DNA of 64,000 nucleotides from positions 1-64,000 of the forward strand of contig NZ_KB891329.1 in the NCBI RefSeq assembly GCF_000373385.1, written 5' to 3'. This document shows, one piece after another, positions 46,601-52,940 of the stretch. Each line of letters opens with the position of its first letter. The stretch's first letter is position 1. The notes below the pieces were generated by a model. The model did no database searches. It was given only the letters and a program-made list of their open reading frames with translations, and had not been told where the DNA came from. Source of the DNA: Thiobacillus thioparus DSM 505 (GTDB lineage: Bacteria > Pseudomonadota > Gammaproteobacteria > Burkholderiales > Thiobacillaceae). Both the position numbers and the translations under genes were made by a program.

Positions 46601-47576
46601 CGACCGGGTGAAGGACTACTCGTTCCAGCACGGACAGCACAGTTACAGCATCGGCTTCAATGTCGGCATCACCGAGTTTGCCCCGGACCGACTCAGCGCA
46701 GCCGAGGCGATCCGGCGCGCCGATTCGGCCTGCATCACGGCAAAATCGCAAGGTCGCAACCGGATGCAGATCTATGACCAGGCCAGCCCCCAGCTGCAGT
46801 CGCAGGAATCCTTGATGGACTGGGCGGGCCGGATCGATTCCTTCCTCAAAGGCAGCGGGCTGCACCTGCGCTGCCAGCAAGTGATGCCGCTCGGCGGGGG
46901 CAACGCCCGGCTGCCCTATTACGAAGTGCTGCTGGGGATAGAAGGCGAGGGCGGGGTGGAAATCCTGCCGGGGCATTTCATCCCGGCCGTGGAACGGTTG
47001 CAGCGCGCGCACGAGGTGGATATCTGGGTGATGCGGAACGTGTTCGAATGGATCGCCGCCAACCGGTCGGAGTTTGCCTCCGTAGGGGGATTCGCCATCA
47101 ACCTGTCAGCCACTTCGCTCAGCAATCCCGAGGTGATGCGCTACCTGCAGGAGATGCTGCCGGTCAGCGATTTCCCCACCGAGAAGATCATCTTCGAAAT
47201 CACGGAAAGTGCTGCCATCGAAAGCTACGGGGCCGCGCAGGATTTCATCCGGGAAATACGCCGCTACGGTTGCAAGTTCTCGCTGGACGATTTCGGCAGC
47301 GGATTCACATCCTATGCCCACCTGAAGAATCTGCGTACCGATACCCTCAAGATCGACGGCAGCTTCGTCAAGGACATGATGCAGAATTCCAGCGACTTCG
47401 CCATGGTCAAGTCGATGAACGATATCGGCCATTCATTGGGCTTGCTTACTGTGGCCGAATACGTGGAGTCCGAGACGACGCTGGAGGCGCTGCGGGGAAT
47501 AGGTGTCGACTATGTCCAGGGCTACGCCATCCACAAGCCGTGTCGTATCGATGACATCCTGTCGATGGCGGCCTAG
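43617..47576 (+). CDS. PilZ-DUF1631-GGDEF-EAL cyclic-di-GMP protein
   Basis: A large cytoplasmic protein of about 1,319 residues. Order: PilZ-like domain with c-di-GMP motif RRYAR and DYCQNG (near residues 12-120), a DUF1631 region (about 130-875), a GGDEF-type domain (about 893-1048) whose signature reads FRDDTFALML and is therefore inactive, and an EAL domain (about 1060-1319). EAL residues are mostly kept: YEVLLG for the EAL triad, INLSATSL, FEITES, SLDDFGSG, LKIDGS, VAEYVES and YVQGYAIHKP. A phosphodiesterase regulated by its own PilZ or GGDEF is likely. The start is uncertain: ATGs at 43590 and 43617, without a strong Shine-Dalgarno. Confidence 0.85.
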   Translation: MALSSFGAVGKEKRRYARLPTLQTAHVRFGEGAAIPSEIRDYCQNGLYVAFLEEETLDAALPSLVGTPVRVEFSVAGSATYGCNGHVARVSPGGIGIFVAAMQEDALHALRRSSARLVQTRPAQGSAKLNPHQTQALQLECTNLFRSFLNAVMQDFFQWAVERLGQAGQDESSFLERSRYDYGAQELMQRRSRIEDDFYNAIRDRIQDIGPVQEASCGASADNPLALVEEAEFEDWLNLSSVIRQVEADVALQLGTFEQRYSLLAGTPIDRKNNPFGPEMIGRTFQIAIQGLDFSNPMRTVLYKALGQAISGHAAALYQQLNQTLIALQPAETVKPAHASGSGASTSKPASAATHSDGSARPKPDLAEIADTLNALYKQDQTGIAQAPESAEYSLDRILVGLEQTQRRAPQAAVSPLPAQALYPSGAAMPQAVRPEVLQVVNRLQQAARQLAGREGPLPQSGGTPRNGGAALQEARLPDLLLALDGLPMASQPAAGMPSLADQLAARIASTGGNTRQLAPTHRQILDTTADLFARARADVVPRSDIESLVKRLERPLLKLALQDTHFPNLPDHPARQVLDLIEQYAVAADDKGRFFDTKLQRFLYLLVDRVCSQADNDPGIFGMVRDSLEKVLLPILQIRRTRVARLQEACEGKERIRSARTRVNAALEQRLAGREVPGMLLRLLDAGWRQYLVLLEMRQGAQGDAWNAALAVLDQLFGWFGPTPADAPRSTESAQMLLAEIERALATVNVDAKLLAAFVDELGASLADGATQPVPGRAMVRVPPGRLASSGERGVVPAHRQLADSLRVGDWWDFNADGNRIPMQLIWISQPPANCTFANRSATSKTDFTLAELSRQMQRGTAKPGKDLDLPLIERSEQSLFDDTYQRVMQQAMHDPVTGLLNRKGFLQHLNRMAMPDQADRTHAVGIIEFDQFRMIVNTCGEDAAEKLTRSLASEVGAHISPDAVLASFRDDTFALMLPNCKRVEGCSAIDSLLDRVKDYSFQHGQHSYSIGFNVGITEFAPDRLSAAEAIRRADSACITAKSQGRNRMQIYDQASPQLQSQESLMDWAGRIDSFLKGSGLHLRCQQVMPLGGGNARLPYYEVLLGIEGEGGVEILPGHFIPAVERLQRAHEVDIWVMRNVFEWIAANRSEFASVGGFAINLSATSLSNPEVMRYLQEMLPVSDFPTEKIIFEITESAAIESYGAAQDFIREIRRYGCKFSLDDFGSGFTSYAHLKNLRTDTLKIDGSFVKDMMQNSSDFAMVKSMNDIGHSLGLLTVAEYVESETTLEALRGIGVDYVQGYAIHKPCRIDDILSMAA

Positions 47577-47594
47577 GCCGGGAGGCGCGACCAG

Positions 47595-47627
47595 AAAAAA
47601 CGCCGCTCATTGAGCGGCGTCTTTTTT
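47595..47627. terminator. Bidirectional terminator (EAL gene / ancestral tRNA-Thr)
   Basis: A GC-rich stem (cgccgctc / gagcggcg, loop att) has A-run on the left (47595-47600) and T-run on the right (47622-47627), so it works in both directions. Forward it ends the EAL gene. On the minus strand it lies directly after the duplicated tRNA-Thr 3' end, so it was probably the original terminator of the gltX-tRNA-Thr transcript before the mobile element inserted. Confidence 0.9.
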
Positions 47628-47630
47628 ACA

Positions 47631-47655
47631 ACTGGTGCGGCGATCGGAATCGAAC
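47631..47655. repeat. Distal attachment repeat (att, tRNA-Thr 3' fragment)
   Basis: The sequence equals the 3' end of tRNA-Thr(CGU) on the minus strand (T-arm 3' side, acceptor strand and CCA) and matches 52915-52940 at 25 of 26 positions; the distal copy lacks one C of the acceptor stem. It is a direct repeat created by site-specific integration. Confidence 0.88.
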
Positions 47656-47708
47656 ATCAGCCTGTATGCCGCATGAATGCTTGATGTAGTGTTTCGCTAT
47701 TCTAAAGA

Positions 47709-47731
47709 TACCAACGTAAGTACCAACAAAC
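47709..47731. promoter_or_regulatory. Integrase arm-site candidate, distal end
   Basis: Two direct TACCAAC motifs, at 47709-47715 and 47721-47727, spaced 12 bp, begin about 54 bp inside the distal att. The 23-bp block matches 52782-52804 at 19 positions, including the 12-bp spacing. The rest of the 47656-47832 interval contains an imperfect hairpin at the end of the membrane-protein gene and no gene. Confidence 0.6.
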
Positions 47732-47832
47732 TTTTCCAGTGCTACCGTTTCGCGTCTGTTCTCAGCTAACGCCTTACGCGCCGAGCGGTTAAGAAACCCG
47801 CTTCCGCATATCCCAGACTGGAGGAGTTCCCC

Positions 47833-48216
47833 TTATCTTGGGGGTCTCCAGAACGAGCCACCAAGAATGAATGACAGGGCCCACAGTGATGCGGTGAGGA
47901 TAAGGAATATCGCCGGGGAGTAATCGACATCTCGCTCACAAATCCGCACCTTTTCACGAAATGCGGGTGTATCTCTCGGGTCTGGAGGCGTGGGCGGTGC
48001 TTTCAGGTCGGCTGCGATGCTGTCCATAATGTCACTTACGGAATCTGACCTTGGCCGCTGGAACAAAGCGGCTTGTTTGTCGTCGATTGCCTTCGCCAAG
48101 GCTATATTCTGATCACAGTTAGCTCTATCGCTTACCTGTAACCCAATCACCAACGCCACCAAGAGGGCGGCAACAGCGCCGAGCCACCACGCAACAATGC
48201 CAATGCGTTTTAACAT
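47833..48216 (-). CDS. Hypothetical membrane protein of the integrative element
   Basis: A 127-residue protein with an N-terminal helix (IVAWWLGAVAALLVALVIGL), a polar Asp/Pro-rich middle section (about residues 30-95) and a C-terminal helix (SPAIFLILTASLWALSFIL) ending in RPPR. The ends are therefore both in the membrane with a loop of about 65 residues between. AGGGAAAGG precedes the ATG. No family recognised; last gene of the element's minus-strand series. Confidence 0.65.
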   Translation of the reverse strand: MLKRIGIVAWWLGAVAALLVALVIGLQVSDRANCDQNIALAKAIDDKQAALFQRPRSDSVSDIMDSIAADLKAPPTPPDPRDTPAFREKVRICERDVDYSPAIFLILTASLWALSFILGGSFWRPPR

Positions 48217-48284
48217 CTTGTGCCTTTCCCTGTCGGGTAGTCGGGTAGCCTGGCAATTGTACCTAGTATGCGACGATAAGGCCG

Positions 48285-48512
48285 TTAGTCCTCGGCATCG
48301 CGCTCAACGTGTCCACACAGGCGAGCCATAGCCTTAACGTAACGCGCAGCCTCGATAGTCTTGCGCGAACGTGAGCCATGCTTCAGAGCATTCTGCGCAG
48401 CTTGGGCCTTCCCGTCACCCGTGCGTGGGCCGCTCGATTGCTCCCACGGTCGCCAATTCCTGATTAGCTCCGCCTGCCGCTGCCGTTCCTCGGTTGTCCA
48501 GTGTCGAGCCAT
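48285..48512 (-). CDS. Small conserved protein of integrative elements (HWTxEE type)
   Basis: A 75-residue basic protein beginning MARHWTTEERQRQAELIRNW, with GPRTGDGKAQAAQNALKHG in the middle. This pattern (HWT-x-E/P-x-R...W-x-P-W...GP-x-T...GK...N-x-x-KHG) occurs in small proteins of genomic islands and phages; I recall no assigned function. Its first 98 bp overlap the 3' end of the upstream gene in another frame, so translation is probably coupled. Confidence 0.65.
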   Translation of the reverse strand: MARHWTTEERQRQAELIRNWRPWEQSSGPRTGDGKAQAAQNALKHGSRSRKTIEAARYVKAMARLCGHVERDAED

Positions 48513-49086
48513 GCTCAATCCCTTCACTTAATAGTTCGTTTGATTGAATTGGTTTTTCCTCGCGTGCGTGCGCGTGCGGAACGTTGCTCGATACGCCATT
48601 GTTCACCTGTTGCGGCCCGTGAGCGATGTTGGCCTGCTTAGCAAAGATTACAGGCGGGTTCTTGATCGCCGATAGCGTTTCAAGCGTTGTGCGACATTGA
48701 CTCTGGGCTTTCAAGGCCAACCGCAAATAGGTTTCGGTCGCCTGCATGTATTCGCCCATGTTGAGGGCGGCCCGGCGCGCCAGTTCGTTGAAAATCGCGT
48801 CAAGGGCCATCGCCTGAGCCATCAGCATACCCTCGCCTTCCGAGAGGTCGCCGCTTCTAGCCCTCTTTGCTTGCTCGGCCATCACAGCCGCCGATTCCGT
48901 GAAATCAAGTTCGCCGAATATTCCGCGTGCGAAAGTCCGAGCTGTATAGGCGCTGGCAAGAGGTGAAGCGATAGCCGCCTCCGCCATCGCTCGTTCGTCG
49001 CTCTTGTCTTTCTCGCGCTTCAAGGTCAGCGTGTTTGTCTTCGATGCGTTTGCGCCTGCTGCTGCCTTCTTGGCCTTGCCTGTCAT
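48415..49086 (-). CDS. Conserved hypothetical protein of integrative elements
   Basis: A 223-residue protein of unknown function. It is Ala- and Lys-rich at the N-terminus (basic, disordered-looking), helical in the centre (about residues 60-150: RRAALNMGEYMQATETYL, LKAQSQCRTTLETLSAIKNP) and carries FAKQANIAHGPQQVNNG, a motif I have seen with the HWTxEE proteins in genomic islands. GGGAG precedes the ATG at 49086. The combination with the next gene suggests a paired function. Confidence 0.68.
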   Translation of the reverse strand: MTGKAKKAAAGANASKTNTLTLKREKDKSDERAMAEAAIASPLASAYTARTFARGIFGELDFTESAAVMAEQAKRARSGDLSEGEGMLMAQAMALDAIFNELARRAALNMGEYMQATETYLRLALKAQSQCRTTLETLSAIKNPPVIFAKQANIAHGPQQVNNGVSSNVPHAHAREEKPIQSNELLSEGIEHGSTLDNRGTAAAGGANQELATVGAIERPTHG

Positions 49087-49157
49087 CAATCGCTCCCTGT
49101 CTCGATCATCCAGACCGAAAAGAATTTGCGCGTAGTGAGTGGTAATACATTCATTGT

Positions 49158-49299
49158 TACCGGCTGGCGGTACAGTGAACGCACCAAATAATCCCGTTTC
49201 CGTACCTGCTCACGGTACAGTCAGGCTGTCGCCTGTACCGGCTGGCGGGAGTGTGCTGTACCGGCTAGCGGTATTGCCTTTACCGGCTGGCGGGCTGGT
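49158..49299 (+). repeat. Iteron-like direct repeats
   Basis: Five copies of a 19-bp unit whose core is taccggctggcgg start at 49158, 49203, 49236, 49259 and 49281. The copies at 49158, 49236 and 49281 share the full 13-bp core, 49259 differs by one base, and 49203 is degenerate but matches the first copy at 16 of 19 positions (both continue into tacagt). Spacing is 22-23 bp for the last three, about two helical turns. Repeats three to five also encode the C-terminus of the replication-type protein; the first is outside any gene. This layout is typical of a plasmid-like origin. Confidence 0.72.
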
Positions 49300-49722
49300 G
49301 TTCGCGTTTTTGTTGGCGATGGGCAAGGCATCCATAAAGCCCCATGCGCCGGGGTGGTAGTCCTTTCGCTCAATCTCCAATCCAACGAAATTTGAGATAT
49401 GCAGCCAGGTCAGCCCATAACGCGACGCACCGATATTCAATCCACCCTGCCGCGTCTGAATCAGCAGGCCGCGCTGCATGAGTTCATCCTTGGCCCGCTG
49501 GATCACGTCGCGCGATTTCCAGCCCCGGCCCTGCAACCATGAAAACGATAGGTGCAGGTGCCCGTTATTGCTCCCGCTGTGCTGGCGCATCAATTCGAAC
49601 AACAGGGCTTTGGCTGGATAGCTCGCGCCCTTGAACGCAGTGCTATCAAGAACCGTGTGAGGAATCGCACTGTATAGGCCGCCGATAGATTCAACAGGCC
49701 GCTTCTGTTTTTTTTCGGCCAT
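49210..49722 (-). CDS. Replication-initiator-like winged-helix protein of the element
   Basis: A 170-residue protein with a winged-helix-like centre: GGLYSAIPHTVLDSTAFKGA, then SYPAKALLFELMRQHSGSNN and DVIQRAKDELMQRGLLIQ. The C-terminal 35 residues contain two PPAG-(K/T)-G units, the direct product of the DNA repeats at 49236-49299. I recognise the central domain from proteins of genomic islands and prophages, often annotated as replication or HTH proteins, but not with a proven function. Adjacent iterons make an origin-binding role plausible. Confidence 0.65.
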   Translation of the reverse strand: MAEKKQKRPVESIGGLYSAIPHTVLDSTAFKGASYPAKALLFELMRQHSGSNNGHLHLSFSWLQGRGWKSRDVIQRAKDELMQRGLLIQTRQGGLNIGASRYGLTWLHISNFVGLEIERKDYHPGAWGFMDALPIANKNANTSPPAGKGNTASRYSTLPPAGTGDSLTVP

Positions 49723-49725
49723 GGC

Positions 49726-49866
49726 TCACCCATCCACCAGCCGGGACAGGTGGCAATACAAGCCCCACAGTTCGATTAAAGACAGGGCAGCAAGGTCAGC
49801 CCCTATGCCCAGGTAAGAAAACCGCTCACACAGCGTTTGCAGGCGTTCCAGCCAATCGCTATTCAT
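49726..49866 (-). CDS. Very small hypothetical protein
   Basis: A 46-residue protein MNSDWLERLQTLCERFSYLG..., amphipathic and Leu-rich at the C-terminus (AALSLIELWGLYCHLSRL). The ATG at 49866 overlaps the stop codon of the preceding gene, GAAAGG lies before it, and it ends 3 bp before the replication-type gene. Likely translationally coupled in the same mRNA; function unknown. Confidence 0.55.
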   Translation of the reverse strand: MNSDWLERLQTLCERFSYLGIGADLAALSLIELWGLYCHLSRLVDG

Positions 49867-50150
49867 GGCGCTGCCTTTCTCATCACGTAGCGGGCAACGC
49901 GATGCTTGCGCCCGCACTCGGTCAGGTCATCCGTCCATATCGTCGCAATGTCGAAACCTCTCGCGCGCAGCTCGAACACGCGGGCGGCCGGCATCAGAAT
50001 ATCCAGATCGCGCCGGGCTTCGATGGTGGTGAGGGAATGCCGTGTCTCGAACGCTGCCAGCAAACGCAGGCGTTGAGTGTGGGCCGAGTTGTCGTTATGA
50101 TCGCCGTGTGTGATTTGGGCTGCCTGCGGGTGGCCTTTTTCTTTTTCCAT
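49863..50150 (-). CDS. HTH-type small protein of the element
   Basis: A 95-residue protein with a polar N-terminus (EKGHPQAAQITHGDHN) and a helix-rich C-terminal half around TTIEARRDLDILMPAARVFELRA and GRKHRVARYVM. Proteins with this I/L-M-x-P-A-x-R-V-x-E-L-R core recur in integrative elements of Proteobacteria, apparently as small DNA-binding proteins. It follows the AlpA-like gene by 12 bp. Confidence 0.65.
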   Translation of the reverse strand: MEKEKGHPQAAQITHGDHNDNSAHTQRLRLLAAFETRHSLTTIEARRDLDILMPAARVFELRARGFDIATIWTDDLTECGRKHRVARYVMRKAAP

Positions 50151-50162
50151 GGTCGCCTCCGC

Positions 50163-50375
50163 TCAGGCTGCCAGCTTGGACAATGCGGCGCGAACTTCAC
50201 CAACGCGCCAGCGGGTAGTCCCTTCACCTAGGCGATGCGGCTTGGGCAGCCGTCCAGATTTCGACCAGCGCCATATGGTTGTCGCGCTGGTTTCAAGTGC
50301 GGCGGCGAGCGTGTTACAGGAAATGAAGCCAGAGTCCGGCAGGGTGTCGAGGTTGGGCGCGGTTTGATTCGCCAT
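50163..50375 (-). CDS. AlpA-like transcriptional regulator / excisionase
   Basis: A 70-residue MerR-fold HTH protein: FISCNTLAAALETSATTIWRWSKSGRLPKPHRLGEGTTRWRVGEV is the AlpA/excisionase-type wing-helix pattern (shown here in the core SATTIWRWSKSGRLPKP). AlpA of P4-like elements activates the integrase or directs excision. AAAGG precedes the ATG at 50375. The 121 bp upstream hold a possible promoter with TAAAAAT on the minus strand, but no clear -35 box. Confidence 0.75.
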   Translation of the reverse strand: MANQTAPNLDTLPDSGFISCNTLAAALETSATTIWRWSKSGRLPKPHRLGEGTTRWRVGEVRAALSKLAA

Positions 50376-50496
50376 GCTGTTTTCCTTTCTTGGAAAAGCA
50401 GCCAAGCACAGAAGGTGGCTTGGGGCTGCATGGCGTAATTTTTATGACATGTGCAGCAGGGCACGGAAATGGGTCATGGTGCGCTATTTCGTGTCC

Positions 50497-51414
50497 TCAT
50501 TCAGATTCACCAATAGCATCCGGCTTAATGATCTTGGCGATAGTCTTGGCATCCCTTGATGGCTCATTACCTGGATCGCCTTGTTTCCCCCAGCCTAGCG
50601 CCTTATCGATCTCTCTGGCGATATTGACCTGCTTGGGCAGCCGTTTAGGGTCGAAGCTTGACCAATTGTTCCCCATGATCTCGAACACGGCAGAAAGTGC
50701 CTTGTTCATATGCGGAAGACTGATGGTTACGGAATTGGCGACATCACTCGAATCAACTGCCGAAGCAAGCTCATGGCCTGAATCTAACCCCACAAGGTTG
50801 TCTCCGTGGTGTAGTCCGGCATCAGCTAAACCGGGGATACAGCCCATCCTTCGCTGAGTTTCACGGATTACCGCCTCGGACTTTAGCCGTTTTGTTTTCT
50901 CATAATCGTCGCCGTCGTTGTTATACCAGAGTAGTTTGTAGGCCTCGAAATTCTCCCGCCCAAGAAACAGCTCTTCTGCCCAAGTCGGTGCTGTCGCAAA
51001 TATCAAATCAGATACCGAGTTTTCTTTGTTTAATCTGCGAACGAAGTCGTAAGCCGCATCTCCGGGCTTTGCTACGCGAAATCCCCCAGACCCGTCTTGA
51101 ACAAAAAACAACAACCCTTCTGCCTCTTCATAATAGATGTAACGCCCTGTGCAATCGGCCAACTCCCTTTGTGCAGCGCGCTCCCACTTATCATATTCAT
51201 AAAAGTTGCCGGTTCGGACGAACTCTTCACGTCCAATTTGCGCCAAGCTCTTAAAGCTCCATGGCTTCAAGGACGAGGCCATAATCTGTTCGCTTGCCAA
51301 GATCAATTCGACGAGCGGCGCGGTATAAGCGTTGCTCCGCGCTTCATAAAGCTTCGAGAAGGGGAAACCTTTTTTTGACAATCGCTCAAGAATTGTTGAA
51401 GGCTCTTTTTTCAC
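50497..51414 (-). CDS. Unknown 305-residue cargo protein of the integrative element
   Basis: I do not recognise this protein. It is soluble, acidic and without signal peptide. The first 200 residues show no catalytic motif I can name (YDKWERAAQRELADC, AEELFLGRENFEAYKLLWYN). The last 65 residues (PHMNKALSAVFEIMGNNWSS, PKRLPKQVNIAREIDKALGW, SRDAKTIAKIIKPD) have a compact helix-turn-helix-like pattern. It begins with GTG after GGGAG and lies between the AlpA-like gene and the integrase, the usual place for accessory cargo. Base composition is lower in GC than in the core genes, which supports foreign origin. Confidence 0.75.
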   Translation of the reverse strand: MKKEPSTILERLSKKGFPFSKLYEARSNAYTAPLVELILASEQIMASSLKPWSFKSLAQIGREEFVRTGNFYEYDKWERAAQRELADCTGRYIYYEEAEGLLFFVQDGSGGFRVAKPGDAAYDFVRRLNKENSVSDLIFATAPTWAEELFLGRENFEAYKLLWYNNDGDDYEKTKRLKSEAVIRETQRRMGCIPGLADAGLHHGDNLVGLDSGHELASAVDSSDVANSVTISLPHMNKALSAVFEIMGNNWSSFDPKRLPKQVNIAREIDKALGWGKQGDPGNEPSRDAKTIAKIIKPDAIGESE

Positions 51415-51509
51415 ATTGCGCTCCCATTCGCGCCCCTTGATCAGAAGCCACGCCAGCCGGGTAAGGGTGTCCCGGTTTTCGCCCCGTCGGGCTAGGCGCG
51501 GCTAACTCG

Positions 51510-52730
51510 TTATGCGTTTCGGTGTAGTGGTATCACTTCCGCCCCGGCTTTCAGCTTGTCCAGATAGTCCGCCCATTGCTGCATCATCTTGCGCCGCTCA
51601 GCCAGGTGCGCAGTGCGGTTGTAGGCGCGTCCGTTCGGGTCTTTCACGGCGTGAGCAAGCTGGTGTTCGATGAAGTCAGGACGGAAGTTCAGCACTTCAT
51701 CCAGGATCGTGCGCGCCATTGCGCGGAAGCCGTGCGCGGTCATCTCTTCCTTGGGGTACCCCAAGCGCCGCAGCGCTGCGTTGATGGTGTTCTCGCTCAT
51801 GACTGCCGACTTGCCGCGCTCCGACTGAAACACATACCTGTCACTCCCGGTCACGGCGTGCAGCTCGCGCAGGATCGCCACGGCCTGCGTGGACAGCGGT
51901 ACGATATGGTCAGATTTCATCTTCATCTTGCTGCCCGGAATATTCCACGTCGCGCCGTCAAGATCGAACTCCGTCCACTCAGCATGGCGTAGCTCACCCG
52001 GTCGAACGAAGCTCAGGGCGGACATTTTCAGCGCGCACAAGGTAGTGAAGCTGCCCGTAAAGCTGTCGATGGCGCGCATCAGCCCGCCTACGGCTAATGG
52101 GTCGGTCAGGGCGGCATGGTGTGCCGTCTCGCGCCGGGTTAGGATCAGCTTCAGGTCGATGCTGGCGGATACGTCACGCGCCACCAAACCCCGGCTATCA
52201 GCATAGCGCAGCACGCGCCCGACGTAATTGAACACCCGCTTGGCGGTATCCACCGCATCGCGCTGCGCAATGCGTTCGATCACGTTGAGGACGTGCGCCG
52301 ACTCAACCCGGGATATGGGCATTGCACCAATGACCGGAAACACGTCCTGTTCCATTCGCGTCATGGTCTTCTCACGGGTGCTGTCAGCCCGGTCGGCGTA
52401 CGCCTTGGCAAACCATTCGCGCGCGATCGCTTCAAAACTGTTGGCTGCACGTTCGGCCCGCTGGGTCTTGGTGGCCTTCCTGAGTTCTCCGGGGTCTATA
52501 TCGTCGGCAATCAGCTTGCGGGCCTCATCGCGTTTCTCGCGGGCGCGGGAAAGGGGTACGTCTGGGTAAACGCCAAGCGCCAGTGTCTTTTGCTTGCCGC
52601 CGAAACGATAGGCCAGCCGCCAATACTTCCCGGCTTGATTGACCAGCAGGAAAAGTCCCTTCTCGTCGGCCAGCTTATAGGGCTTGTCTGTAGGCTTGGC
52701 CTTCTTGATGGCGGGATCGGACAGCGGCAT
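51510..52730 (-). CDS. P4-type tyrosine integrase
   Basis: Site-specific recombinase that inserted the element into tRNA-Thr. The 406-residue protein has the P4-integrase N-terminal domain (SDPAIKKAKPTDKPYKLADE, a DUF4102 arm-binding region), a SAM-like core-binding domain (about 100-190) and the catalytic domain with Arg in RPGELRHAEW, HGFRAMAR, HQLAHA and the tyrosine nucleophile in AYNRTAHLAERR. The start at 52730 follows AAAGG. Its promoter region contains the arm-site repeats, so integrase may repress its own gene. Confidence 0.95.
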   Translation of the reverse strand: MPLSDPAIKKAKPTDKPYKLADEKGLFLLVNQAGKYWRLAYRFGGKQKTLALGVYPDVPLSRAREKRDEARKLIADDIDPGELRKATKTQRAERAANSFEAIAREWFAKAYADRADSTREKTMTRMEQDVFPVIGAMPISRVESAHVLNVIERIAQRDAVDTAKRVFNYVGRVLRYADSRGLVARDVSASIDLKLILTRRETAHHAALTDPLAVGGLMRAIDSFTGSFTTLCALKMSALSFVRPGELRHAEWTEFDLDGATWNIPGSKMKMKSDHIVPLSTQAVAILRELHAVTGSDRYVFQSERGKSAVMSENTINAALRRLGYPKEEMTAHGFRAMARTILDEVLNFRPDFIEHQLAHAVKDPNGRAYNRTAHLAERRKMMQQWADYLDKLKAGAEVIPLHRNA

Positions 52731-52752
52731 GGCGGATACCTTTCGCGCTTTT

Positions 52753-52804
52753 GTTGGTATCTGTTTTGTTGGTACGCGAAGTGCCAACATAAATACCAAC
52801 AAAT
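52753..52804. promoter_or_regulatory. Integrase arm-site cluster, tRNA-proximal end
   Basis: Four copies of a 7-bp motif: gttggta at 52753-52759 and 52768-52774, tgccaac at 52782-52788 and taccaac at 52794-52800 (the last two in opposite orientation to the first). The 52782-52804 block mirrors the distal end at 47709-47731 with the same 12-bp spacing. It lies over the integrase translation start region, as in many P4-like elements. Confidence 0.62.
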
Positions 52805-52842
52805 TGATGGTATTTCCATGGTATGCCGTGACACGGCGTGAC

Positions 52843-52883
52843 GCAAATAAAAAACCCGCAATCCATTACTAGATGCGGGTTTT
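52843..52883 (-). terminator. Element-borne terminator downstream of tRNA-Thr
   Basis: A 10-bp perfect stem (aaaacccgca 52851-52860 with tgcgggtttt 52874-52883; 13-nt loop) is followed on the minus strand by TTTTTTATTT. It lies 34 bp beyond the tRNA CCA. It replaces the original terminator now located at 47595, beyond the other end of the element. Confidence 0.85.
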
Positions 52884-52914
52884 GGTTGCTGCATGATGCT
52901 TGGTGATACATGTA

Positions 52915-52940
52915 ACTGGTGCCGGCGATCGGAATCGAAC
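52915..52940. repeat. tRNA-proximal attachment repeat (att)
   Basis: The intact copy of the attachment repeat, covering the 3' end of tRNA-Thr. It matches 47631-47655 with one extra C. The identity ends exactly after the T-arm strand (position 52940), marking the crossover region within the tRNA. Confidence 0.88.

Larger units (their letters stand above)
47631..52940. mobile_element. 5.3-kb integrative element in tRNA-Thr(CGU)
   Basis: The element is bounded by a tRNA-derived repeat: 47631-47655 at the far end and 52915-52940 within tRNA-Thr. The integrase gene lies next to the intact tRNA, and all nine genes read on the minus strand, away from the tRNA. Content: P4-type integrase, 305-residue unknown protein, AlpA-like regulator, HTH protein, 46-residue protein, replication-type protein with iteron-like repeats, two overlapping small genes and a membrane protein. 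No relaxase, conjugation or capsid gene is present, so mobility would need a helper or be limited to excision and reintegration. Confidence 0.88.

Noticed and set aside
49139..49360. 73-codon forward frame across the iterons
   Set aside because: Its PAGG repeats only reflect the DNA repeats; no ribosome binding site, opposite to the replication-type gene.
51451..51463. Sixth iteron-like copy on the opposite strand
   Set aside because: It matches the core but has an inserted base and stands 2 kb from the cluster, in a GC-rich gap between the integrase and cargo genes; likely chance.
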